NCBI RefSeq assembly: GCF_904849725.1
Contig: NC_058524.1
Span: 553,291,763 to 553,355,762, forward strand
From: Hordeum vulgare subsp. vulgare
Lineage: Eukaryota; Streptophyta; Magnoliopsida; Poales; Poaceae
Length of the DNA stretch: 64,000 bases
Direction: 5' to 3'
The notes under the pieces were generated by a model, which had not been told where the DNA came from, did no database searches, and saw only the letters and a list, made by a program, of their open reading frames with translations. The position numbers were made by a program, and so were the translations under genes. This document shows positions 54,975 through 64,000 of the stretch, piece after piece (within the stretch, counting starts at the first letter, position 1; each line of letters begins with the position of its first letter).

Positions 54975-56805
54975 TGTTGGGGAACGTCGCATGCGAAACA
55001 AAAAATTTCCTACGCGCACGAAGACCTATCATGGTGATGTCCATCTACGAGAGGGGATTTCCGATCTACGTACCCTTGTAGATCACACAGCAGAAGCGTT
55101 AAGAAACGCGGTCGACGAGTGGAACGTCCTCACGTCCCTCGATGCGCCCCGCGAACCGTCCCACGAACCATCCCGCGATCCGTCCCACGATCCGCTCCGA
55201 TCTAGTGCCGAACGGACGGCACCTCCGCGTTCAACACACGTACAGCTCGATGATGATCTCGGCCTTCTTGATCCAGCAAGAGAGACGGAGAGGTAGATGA
55301 GTTCTCCAGCAGCGTGACGGCGCTCCGGAGGTTGGTGGTAATCTAATCTCAGCAGGGCTCCGCCCGAGCTCCGCAGAAACGCGATCTAGAGGAAAAACCG
55401 TGGAGGTATGTGGTCGGGCTGCCGTGGCAAAAGTTGTCTCAAATCAGCCCTAAAACCCCACTATATATAGGAGGGAGGGAGGGGAGGAGTCAGCCTGAAA
55501 ACCTCAAGGTTTGGCCGAAATTGGAGGTGGAGGAGTCCTACTCCAATCCTACTTGGAGTAGGATTCCACCTTCCCACTTGGAAACTCTTTCCACCTTGTG
55601 TTTTTTCCTTCTCAAACCTTATGGGCCTTAGTGGGAACTTATTCCAGCCCACTAGGGGCTGGTTTATCTCTTCCCATAGCCCATGAGACCCCTTGGGGCG
55701 TGACACCCCTCCTGATGGTCCCCGACACCCCTCCCAGCACTCCTAGTACACTACCGATGAGCCCGAAACTTTTCCGGTAATGCACGAAAACCTTCTGGTA
55801 ACTAAATGAGGTCATCCTATATATCAATCTTCGTTTCCGGACCATTACGGAAACCCTCGTGACGTCCGTGATCTCATCCGGGACTCCGGACAACTTTCGG
55901 TTACCAACACCTTTAACTCAACTATAGCGAAACGTCACCGAACCTTAAGTGTGCAGACCCTGCGGGTTCGAGAACTATGTAGACATGACCCGAGACACTC
56001 CTCGGTCAATATCCAATAGCGAGACCTGGATGCCCATATTGGATCCTACATATTCCGAAGATCTTTATCGGTTGAACCTCAGTGCCAAGGATTCATATAA
56101 TCCCGTATGTCATTCCCTTTGTCCTTCGGTATGTTACTTGCCCGAGATTCGATCGTCAGTATCCGCATACCTATTTCAATCTCGTTTACCGGCAAGTCTC
56201 TTTACTCGTTCCGTAATACAAGATCCCGCAACTTACACTAAGTCACATTGCTTGCAAGGCTTGTGTGTGATGTTGTATTACCTAGTGGGCCCCGAGATAC
56301 CTCTCCGTCATACGGAGTGACAAATCCCAGTCTTGATCCATACTAACTCAACGAACACCTTCGGAGATACCTGTAGAGCATCTTTATAGTCACCCAGTTA
56401 CGTTGCGACGTTTGATACACAAAAAGCATTCCACCGGTGTCAGTGAGTTATATGATCTCATGGTCATAGGAACAAATACTTGACACGCAGAAAACAGTAG
56501 CAACAAAATGACACGATCAACATGCTACGTCTATTAGTTTGGGTCTAGTCCATCACATGATTCTCCTAATGATGTGATCCCGTTATCAAGTAACAACACT
56601 TGCCTATGGCCAGGAAACCTTGACCATCTTTGATCAACGAGCTAGTCAACTAGAGGCTTACTAGGGACAGTGTTTTGTCTATGTATCCACACAAGTATTG
56701 TGTTTCCAATCAATACAATTATAGCATGGATAATAAATGATTATCATGAACAAAGAAATATAATAATAACTAATTTATTATTGCCTCTAGGGCATATTTC
56801 CTACA
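54975..56805 (-). repeat. 5' LTR of BARE-B
   Basis: From TGTTGGGGAACGTCGCATGC to GGCATATTTCCTACA. The end CCTACA replaces the usual CCAACA. TATA box at 55461-55470. The CAAAA target duplication follows at 56806. Confidence 0.93.
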
Positions 56806-56810
56806 CAAAA

Positions 56811-57155
56811 GGTGATCAAGACTTCGGGCTTGGCATGCCATAAGCTTGTCGACATCCACGACCACTACAAGGTCTGGGTAGCAAGAAGGAGAAGGACTCC
56901 CATGTTGAACTCATCGTGGACATCATCGACTACTACTACAGAGGCATGAAGGCTGAGTGCAACAAGAATAAGCTTGTCTCGCATGGGGCGTGGGTGAATA
57001 GACTGGATGAATATGACATCTAGACCGCAGCCAAGTAAGTGTACACGTGCTACGAGATGTTCAGGCGGATCGTTGACATGAGGAAGTGCCTCCTACCTGA
57101 AGACGACGTGGGATCGAGACGCAAGGAGAGCGGTGGCGGCAAGCATCACAAGTAG
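56811..57155 (+). pseudogene. 3'-5' exonuclease-like gene in CACTA element, second part
   Basis: Continues directly from 33818 once BARE-B and one CAAAA are set aside: VIKTSGLACHKLVDIHDHYK. A frameshift follows near 56875, then HVELIVDIIDYYYRGMKAE, a stop after RLDEYDI, and VYTCYEMFRRIVDMRKCLL, which corresponds to the third exonuclease motif. There the usual AKDAYT aspartate is lost to a stop (TAAK then TAA). The end is a lysine-rich tail. Clearly inactive. Confidence 0.7.
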
Positions 57156-57199
57156 ATGATTTGATGATCATTTCTCATAGTTATTATGCATGTAATAGT

Positions 57200-57830
57200 T
57201 TATTGAGGTGTGCCCCAATGTTATGTGTGTAGTCACTTATGTATTTGGATGTTTAATTTGGTTATGCAACCATGTTCTTCGTTTGTGTTATTTTGGCTCA
57301 TCGCACACAATTCATCCGAGTTATCCGTATGCTGTTTATCACACACATATTCATCTGTTCAACCGTTTGTGTCAAAATTGGCTCATCGCAAATAGTTCAT
57401 TCACGCAACGTGTTTCTCGCCTATCACACACATCTTGATCTGGATGATCCTTTGTGTTATTTTATGTCATCACAAACAGTTCATCCGGCTCACCTCTATG
57501 TCGTCGATCACACACATAATTATTCGGACAATCATTGGTGTTTCGCTTGATCAGTGCAAACAGTTTATCCGAATGAATTGTATGTCGTACATCACACACA
57601 CTTGTATTCAGTTAACTGTTTGCATTATTTTGGTCCATCACAAACAGTTTGCGCCGGTCGACTGTCTGTCGTAGATTGCACACACAACTCTTTTCTAAAT
57701 CGTATTTGATGGATCCGTCATCGCACACAGTTCGTCTCATTGGCAATGGAGCTTTAACTATACCGTTTGTGATTGGTGGATCACATACAATTTTGTCAAA
57801 GAGTGTCTGATTGATGTGTAGCGTTAACAA
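57200..57830 (+). repeat. Subterminal repeats of the CACTA element
   Basis: Variants of CATCACAAACAGTTCATCCG occur near 57297, 57384, 57467, 57552, 57639, 57718 and 57778, spaced mostly about 80 to 87 bases. A second phrase, ATCACACACA, lies between them. Repeated subterminal motifs near the terminal repeat are typical of CACTA elements and are where transposase partner proteins bind. Confidence 0.8.
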
Positions 57831-57845
57831 CATCCTGCAGTAGTG
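57831..57845 (+). other. Right terminal inverted repeat of the CACTA element
   Basis: CATCCTGCAGTAGTG, the reverse of CACTACTGCAGGATG. The next three bases, GGT, would be one half of the target duplication. Confidence 0.75.
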
Positions 57846-57959
57846 GGTTAATATGTTACCGGTAGGTAACGTTAACGTGCACACTAACTTTGTGGGCAGG
57901 TAGAGCATGGTTTTTTCCATGCAAGGCACAACACGATTTATAAAGATGATGGTATCCAT
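57846..57959. other. Short unique stretch
   Basis: No gene or repeat seen between the CACTA end and the LINE tail. Confidence 0.6.
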
Positions 57960-59600
57960 CTTGTTTTTTTTAGCAAAATCCAATAGTATTTATTAAACAA
58001 TGACAATGTTTATAGGTATTACATTCGTATCATGAGGAATGTCTAACCAAATGTGTCGTCCCGTAATAGGTTGGCAATAATTCCGTCCAACTTATGAGTT
58101 TCACAATTTGAAGTTCTAAATTAATGTACAAAACGACAAGAACGAAAAGCTGTTTGCATCTTATTGATCTCTCTTATGAACCCACCATAAGTGCCCCAAC
58201 GCCTGCAAGAATATGTTTCATCGCCTCCTTACAGTCAAATGCAATATGAAAATGACACATACCCAAATCTTATGCCAATGAAAGAACTTCCCTACATACA
58301 ATGGCTTCCAAAGAAGTTGAGTCCACAAGGCCATGAACGACCAAAACCGAGGACCCTAAATAAGTGTTGTCTTGGTCCCGACGTATAACTATTGTTGCTC
58401 CTACATTTGTGATCCATAGATACCCCAACATCAACGTTAATCTTGATATATCCCAATGGAGGAGGTAACCATCTCTCTTGCGTCCTAACTTCACTCGCCG
58501 TAGTAATCGCATGTAGCGACAGTTGGCTGTTCACTCGATTGAGTTTTAAAATAAACATTGTGACGAAAATGTGAGTTGATAGAGGACTCTCATGTACACC
58601 CTCAAGAATAAGGTTTCTTCAGCTGTCCAGATTACCCACAAGTAACTATCATCCTTGTCAGTTCATCACGGGGTAGCACATCCATCATAGAGAACTACCA
58701 GTTTCTCGCTAGAGGCTCCGTCATGACTATCATATGCTCCAATAGCTCCGAGTCTACTAAAGCCCATACACATCTTGCCATGGTGCACTGAATAAGGTTG
58801 TGTCTCCATTAGCCTTGCATCCCGAGACTATACAATCATGTCCAGAAGCAATGTTCATGTGTTTACGCAAATCCTCGATTGGGACACAAGGAAAAAAATA
58901 GTGTGCTATAACAAAGTAGCGTCAACCTCAAAAATACTATTAACAAGATGTTGTACACCGATATATTTAGTGAACAAATTCTCATTGCGTTCTAGCGCGA
59001 TATTTTTTCAGTAGTCGGGAGTGAGTTGCCATAAGAAAACTTTCATCTTTGCAGGAACCATAACCTTCCACATGATGTCGCAAGATTTTCCAGAATCTGC
59101 ATTATTTGACGAGCCAACTCTCTCATTAAGCTAACCTTCCCTTCTCTTTTTAGCTGCAACCATCATCCTGTAGGCCGATTGGACTGTGAAAATCCCTGAT
59201 GTCTCCAAAGTCCAAACCCCATGACTAAAAATCATCAATGCAGACATCGGGATATGCAAGATAGTCGTGGCTTCATAAGGCTGGTTGTAATGAGTATTAT
59301 CATATACTAGTATCATGCATATGATATACGATACTAGTGTATGATACCACAACCGTAATGCATAATATCATGTGTTAGTATCATAGGATGATTCATTTAT
59401 TGTCATGCAAGATACATAATAGCACATCATTTAATATGATATTGTATCATGATATGATACTCAATCATCTCTTTCTTCATTTAATTATATGCCACCTCAT
59501 CAAAATTGCCTAGGTGGCATGCATGATACTACCTATGATACACCCATTACGGGCATCCTAAGGAAGGAAAACTTGCACGAGGATCCTAGATGCATATACA
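57960..59600 (-). mobile_element. Decayed, 5'-truncated LINE retrotransposon tail
   Basis: On the minus strand a zf-RVT-like region (59275-59131, VWTLETSGIFTVQSAYRMM) is followed by a degenerate stretch and an RNase H-like region (58520-58280, WLPPPLGYIKINVDVGVS and SLEAIVCREVLSLA), then a 3' untranslated part ending at a T-run on the plus strand (57964-57971), which would be its poly(A). This is the order at the end of plant LINE ORF2. It is broken by many stops. MITE 59279-59558 lies inside it. Confidence 0.65.
59279..59558. mobile_element. Tourist-like MITE 1
   Basis: Terminal repeats GGCTGGTTGTAATGAGT and, in reverse, GGATGCCCGTAATGGGT; flanked by TAA at 59276-59278 and 59559-59561. 280 bases, AT-rich, many TATGATAC phrases, no gene. 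TAA duplication fits the PIF/Harbinger group. Confidence 0.75.
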
Positions 59601-59942
59601 TTTGATATAATTGTTTTTTTCGCATCTGATATGATTGGTGTTGAACCACTAGAATGTTTAGCCCTTATCTAAGGAGTGAGCACTTATTCTTTTATTCTTT
59701 TATTTTGAATCCGAAAAAGAAGAGTAAGATCATTAGAATATTTTTTGTATTCTTAAATTAAGTAATAAAAAACAAAGAAATAATTAAAGATCGAATTAGC
59801 AAAGAGTTTTGTTCTAAATCCTTTCATTTAATTAGTCAGACCCACCTTTTTCTATGTTCTGATTCGGAAGGCCTGAAATACTTGTTAGGAATTGATTTTT
59901 ACATTTAGTAGAAAGAGAACTTGTGAATAAACAATCTTCGGG
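59600..59942. other. AT-rich stretch, possibly plastid-derived
   Basis: No gene. The base composition and short A/T runs differ from both flanks and are reminiscent of plastid intergenic DNA. I cannot name a plastid locus, so this is a weak suggestion. Confidence 0.25.
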
Positions 59943-59945
59943 TTA

Positions 59946-60227
59946 GGGCATCTTCAATGATCGTAAGATAGTTGTTGGTAGATTTTGACACATAGGATTT
60001 TTTATAATGTGTCATGTAATAAATGAGAAAAGAGAGCAAGTTGTATGTAAATTAACCAACACCCTTGCACAAGCTTTAATGTAGAATGAGAGAGCATCTT
60101 ATTTATTATCTCACATCCTATTGGACAAACTAGATACAACTTATTGAAGTAGTTGTATGTTAAGGTGTTGGTTGATGACATGACATATTTTACCAACAAG
60201 TTAACCAACAAACTGTTGAAGATGTCC
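59946..60227. mobile_element. Tourist-like MITE 2
   Basis: Starts GGGCATCTTCAATGA and ends CTGTTGAAGATGTCC (reverse GGACATCTTCAACAG); flanked by TTA at 59943-59945 and 60228-60230. 282 bases, no gene. Confidence 0.85.
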
Positions 60228-60230
60228 TTA

Positions 60231-60904
60231 GAACATTACTGCACTTTTCTCTAATACTCTATCTAGAAAAGAAGCAAAGAGAGTAAAGTAGCAAATTTCA
60301 AAAATTAAGGGAGTAAGGAAGCAATTTAGAACGGGTGAAGGTAATTCCATGGCCCGAAACGGCTGGAAGCGGGCTTGTTTTCAGAACGCAAGCTTTACTT
60401 TCTTATCCTTTCGTTTTTTGTTGAGACATTTTCTTTGACATAATTGAGATATATCTTTTGAGACAATTGATACATTTTTCTTACCCTTTAGGCCTTTAGT
60501 GACAGGCATAAGCGATATGGAGGGCCAACACGGGTTTTCCACACTAGGCTGGCCAGCCCAAGGGATCAGGTGGCCTGTGGTAGATGCTGCATGGACGGCG
60601 GGCTCTCAGAATGGGAAATGTTTATACACGACGCGCGATCGAATCGTTTCAGTCGGATGCACCGCATTTTGTTTGATCTGCGCGGATCGCGTGTTTCCTT
60701 TCACGGAGGTCGCCGTCGCCCCCTCGCGTATTTTCCCCCGCGCAGACGCCTGCGCTGCTGCCGTCGACATGGATCTAGTTCCACCGGTCCCTGCCTCCGT
60801 CGGGCAGATCCGCGGTGTTCCTTCAAGCCGGCGTGCCTCCCCTGTTGGATCTCGTTCCGCCGGTCGTCATGGAGTCGCATCGGATGCCATCGGTGTTGGA
60901 GACG
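60231..60904. other. Stretch turning from AT-rich to GC-rich, no supported gene
   Basis: An open frame at 60499-60915 (138 residues) covers the GC-rich part but has no family features, and such frames are expected by chance in GC-rich DNA. The region may be the edge of the repeat-bearing element that follows. Confidence 0.4.
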
Positions 60905-61330
60905 AAAAGTTATGACAGAGACAACGATGTTGCAACCGGCGACGAAAAAAGCTTTAAACCGGCGATCAAAAATGCTACAACCAGCATTGTCGAAAGCTTC
61001 AACCAGAGACGAGGGGAATCAAGGGCCACCCATCACGCAAACCACGAATGCTGCAACCGGTAATGAAAAAAGTTTCAACCGGCTAGAAAAAAGCTTCAAC
61101 CGGCGACAGCGAAACACAAAAAACTGCAATCGTTGATACAAAAGCTTCAACCATATGTTTGAAAAGCTTCAACCATAGACCAACGAGGAAAGTCTGTCGT
61201 TTTTTGCTACAACGAGCAAAAAACTTCAAGCGACATGAAAAAAGCTTCAACCATTGTGAAAAAAGCTTCAAGCGACATGAAAAAAGTTTCAACCAAAGTG
61301 AAAAAATCTTCAAACCGAAGTTCGGGGGCA
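60905..61330 (+). repeat. Degenerate AAAAAGCTTCAACCGG repeat block
   Basis: Units such as GAAAAAAGCTTCAACCGGCG, AAAAGTTTCAACCGG and TGCTGCAACCGG occur at least fifteen times over about 420 bases at irregular spacing of roughly 20 to 40 bases. Their reverse (CCGGTTGAAGCTTTTTTC) gives low-complexity frames only. The nature of the element is not known; a Mutator-type transposon end is one possibility. Confidence 0.7.
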
Positions 61331-61823
61331 CAAGCCTGTGCACGCACGAGCGTCGACGACGACGAGCGGCGACAACGGGAGGAGAGGGATGGGGTCGACG
61401 GCGACGAGCGACGACGACGACGGAGATCGGACGCGCGCGGGGCTGTCCTCCGAAGCAGAGCGGAGCGGGATACCAGATCTAACCGCTATCGCAGTCAGAT
61501 CAAACGGCTGTAGCGCCGGTGCAGAGCGGTGCCCTCTCAGAATATGGAGGCACTTGGGAGCCGGAGCTGGCGTCCACAGTGCAGTGCACAGCCCCAAGTG
61601 CAAAGCTCTCTCCCTCCCGTGACAAAAATGGACGGTGCAGGTGCTGCCACATCACCAGCTTTCCCTCTCTCCCGGGCGTTGACGCACACGGCGAACGGGC
61701 AACCATCGCCACATGGCCTTTGACCCGTGGACATTTGCTTCCTGGTCGCTCGCCGCACGGTCTCAGCAAAACGGTCTCCCACGTGGCCACGTGCCGGTGC
61801 GCGCTCGCCTCGACTTGTTTTAC
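61331..61823. other. GC-rich stretch without a supported gene
   Basis: Rich in CG dinucleotides (GTCGACGACGACGAGCGGCG and similar). Overlapping open frames on both strands are a by-product of composition. It could be the CpG-rich 5' part of a host gene or transposon, but no start, splice or domain evidence supports one. Confidence 0.4.
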
Positions 61824-61826
61824 TTA

Positions 61827-62172
61827 GGGCATGTACAATCGTTCCGATGCTGGGTGTCTGTAAAACTTCTCCGCGTCACGTATAGAAAGCTTAAGCGATG
61901 GTTCATACAATAGTAAGTCCATTTGCCTGTCACTAACAACCAAATTTTATGAGAAATTGAAACGTAACTTTCGTCAAAGATGGGATCCCATCTAACCAGT
62001 TCTCGGTACAATGGCTGAAAGGCTGTCGGTAAGCAGCGACTTTCACGTTACCAGACCGTCTTTATTTCTACAGACAGGCTAAGCCGTTATCTTTCTCTTT
62101 CTTTACCACATCATCTAATTTCCTACGTGGACTGTATTACAGATGGCTGACTGGACATGACTGTACATGCCC
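61827..62172. mobile_element. Tourist-like MITE 3
   Basis: Terminal repeats GGGCATGTACAATC and, in reverse, GGGCATGTACAGTC (13 of 14 identical), flanked by TTA at 61824-61826 and 62173-62175. 346 bases, no gene. Fits PIF/Harbinger-derived MITEs. Confidence 0.88.
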
Positions 62173-62524
62173 TTACACCCGTGGAGATCGCCGACGCCGG
62201 TGCAGAAACGCCCGCGTCGTGCAAGCTCGGAGTCGGACCATACCATTCTGGCGTGGCTGGAAACCAGCCCAGCATTGTTTGGTTTGCATTGAGCAATGCA
62301 TGAAGGCAACTCCGTTTTATTTGGATTTTGTCAGGGTGACAATGAGGCCGTGTCCATCAAGATATGCAAACATAACAAAAATAGTTCAAATCAAACATAA
62401 CAAACAATTTTATGCTCGAAATAGCCTTTTATTATAATTCAATTAAAAATTTAAAATTATCAAATAGTTTTACAAAACCATTCAAAGTTTGTGCACGAGA
62501 AAAGAGATTAAACCGATAGATCAA
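62173..62524. other. Stretch between MITE 3 and the Harbinger transposase gene
   Basis: GC-rich at first, AT-rich from about 62320. No gene. The 3' end of the Harbinger element should lie here but I could not identify its terminal repeat. Confidence 0.5.
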
Positions 62525-63760
62525 TAATTGCCAATATGATCCCACATGTGCTCAATCAAGTCATCTTGCAGCTGTGTGTGCATGTTCTGATTACGCATCT
62601 CACGATGAAATTGGACAAACCGTTCAAAGGTTGCATGAGGTGGATGCTCAAGCTCAACATTCTCACCCTGGAAATCAAACCCTTGGTCGTAGATGCGTGA
62701 TCACACAAGCAGTCATCACCTTCCAAAGCTTCTGAATTCTTCAGGTCAATGCAGGGTTTCGAAAGATACCCCAACGAGTCTGGAGCACACAGAATGCATG
62801 CTCCACACCTTTCCTAATACTCTGTCGCATTTGGGCAAACCTCTATTTTTTCTCTCCTTGCGGGTTGGGTATAGTCTACACAAGAGTGGACCACTCGGGA
62901 TAGGTAATATTCCTTGGTGTAATGGTGGCCATTGATCTCAAAGTTGACCTCTAGGGAATGGCCTTCTGCTAGCCTTGCAAACACTGAAGAATGCTGAAAA
63001 ACGCTAATATCATTATGAGAACCAGTCATGCCGAAGAAAGAATGCCATATCAATAGATCTTGTGAAGCCACAACTTCAAGTATGACAGTGGCACCTTTGA
63101 CATGTCCCCTGTAATGCCCCTGCCAAGCAAATGGACAGTTCTTCCGCTTTCAATGTCATACAATCGATACTACCAAGCATACTCGAAAAGCCCCTCTCGG
63201 AATTGATCGTCAACCACCTCTATGTATCAGCGACATTTGGTTCTCTCAGGTATTCAGGACCAAGCACATCCACCACGGCCTTGCAGAAACTGTACATTGA
63301 CTGGAGACACGTGGACACACTCATACGAACATACTCATCCACAAGGTCACCAAGAATCCATATGCAAGCATGCGAATACCCGCAGTGCATTTTTAGTAAG
63401 AACAGAAGCCAAGCTTGCCAAGGGCATCCTCTCTACATTCAAAGTATGGGTCATATGCAACCACTCCTTCCCGAATATGATTGAACATTTGCCTCCTCAT
63501 TCGGAAGCGGCGACAAAATTGATGCGGTTTGTAGAGTGCAGTTCTCTCAAAGTAATTGGAATAGAGGAGGTCGTCCCTTTCTCCCTATTACGGTTCAAGG
63601 CTGGAGCATGGTCCTGGATTGATCCCCTCAACCGAGGCCGCACCCTACTGACTTGGTCATGGACGACCAATGCTGCCACCACTATGTCCTCATCGTCCGA
63701 GGACGAATCATCCGATGAACAAATGAACTTGTGAAAGAAGTATTCATCCCCGCTATCCAT
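62525..63760 (-). pseudogene. PIF/Harbinger-type transposase gene, broken by several frameshifts
   Basis: Starts MDSGDEYFFHKFICSSDDSS at 63760, typical of the acidic N-terminus of these grass proteins. Frameshifted pieces follow: a KCTAGIRMLAYG region, then MLGSIDCM with the first catalytic aspartate near 63170, and an open piece 63071-62814 with SQDLLIWHSFFGMTGSHNDI, holding the second catalytic aspartate. The C-terminal side shows VEHAFCVLQTRWGIF, with the expected glutamate, and ends LQDDLIEHMWDHIG near 62530. At least five frame changes or stops break it. Such enzymes move Harbinger elements and related Tourist MITEs. Confidence 0.82.
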
Positions 63761-64000
63761 GGTACCTTACGAGCAAAGCGTCGAACACCTTGCAGTCGTG
63801 GGGGAGACGCGACCGGAAAGGGCACGTCGAGCCCCTTCGCAGGCACCAAGGTGGACGACCGTGGGTGGAGGGCGGAGCAACGATAGGGGGTAGAAAAGAG
63901 GTTGTTTCACCGACGGGTATGACGACGGTGATGGCGAGGGACCGAGGGCGGAGCGAGGAAAGGGGAGGAGGAAAAGGGGTTGTGTCACCGACGAGCGGAC
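63761..64000. other. Upstream region of the Harbinger transposase gene
   Basis: Purine-rich on the plus strand, no gene. It would be the 5' untranslated and promoter part of the Harbinger gene. The element continues outside the window. Confidence 0.5.

Larger units (their letters stand above)
33819..56805 (-). mobile_element. BARE/WIS/Angela-type copia retrotransposon BARE-B, interrupted by element G
   Basis: LTRs at 33819-35651 and 54975-56805 are in minus orientation and flanked by a perfect CAAAA duplication (33814-33818 and 56806-56810). Removing it rejoins the exonuclease-like frame. The internal part (35652-40034 and 54396-54974) has no long reading frame. Element G is nested in its leader region with the duplication CTATG. 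Confidence 0.95.
33544..57845 (+). mobile_element. CACTA transposon, right part, interrupted by BARE-B
   Basis: The right end reads CATCCTGCAGTAGTG (57831-57845), the reverse of a CACTACTGCAGG terminal repeat. Subterminal repeats fill 57200-57830. The coding part lies at 33544-33818 and 56811-57155, split by BARE-B with the duplication CAAAA. No transposase is visible; the left end and anything before 33544 are missing. It appears to be a non-autonomous CACTA carrying a captured gene. Confidence 0.8.

Noticed and set aside
60499..61827. Open frames of 90-190 residues on both strands as possible host genes
   Set aside because: They overlap each other in several frames, lie in GC-rich or repetitive DNA and show no domain, splice or start evidence.

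Overview
The window is almost wholly transposable-element DNA from a large grass genome. The element set points to a Triticeae species (wheat, Aegilops, barley or rye): BARE/WIS/Angela-type copia LTRs that start TGTTGG(A/G) and carry a CTATATATAG TATA box, a SIRE/Maximus-type copia element, several Athila-type gypsy elements with a tRNA-Asp-like primer site, a CACTA transposon with a captured exonuclease-like gene, and Tourist-like MITEs. Family names are from memory of these groups. No intact host gene, rRNA, tRNA or CRISPR array was found.

Layout. 1-6632: gypsy element A on the minus strand (left end outside the window), with gag, protease and a 3' ORF but no reverse transcriptase or integrase. 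A appears to sit inside the gag of a second gypsy element, B (6633-13989). The 5' LTR of B is split by a small non-autonomous LTR element, C (8425-13447), which itself holds a solo BARE-type LTR, D (9471-11269). 14444-14971 is a cut LTR. 14972-29913 is BARE-A (plus strand), whose gag is split by gypsy element E (16097-25260, minus). 29914-33543 is the 3' part of gypsy element H. 33544-57845 is the right part of a CACTA transposon; its exonuclease-like gene is split by BARE-B (33819-56805, minus, target duplication CAAAA), which in turn holds the young SIRE/Maximus-type element G (40035-54390, minus, target duplication CTATG). 57960-64000 holds a decayed LINE tail, three MITEs with TTA/TAA target duplications, an AT-rich stretch, a GC-rich repeat stretch and a decayed PIF/Harbinger transposase gene.

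How the parts relate. Elements A and E have similar primer sites and LTR architecture; A has no pol while E does, so E-like elements could have served A in trans. The most interesting pattern is that three independent elements (A, E, G) each carry a promoter-like module just before the extra ORF that follows the polyprotein. In A it is a piece of LTR U3 with a GC-rich hairpin, followed by consensus splice sites. In E it is the same type of hairpin followed by a TATA box. In G it is a G-box, a TATA box, a leader and a consensus intron. This suggests that the 3' ORF is carried as a self-contained gene cassette. The GC-rich hairpin recurs eight times in the window.

All coordinates of junctions were read by eye, so those without clear target duplications may be off by a few bases.
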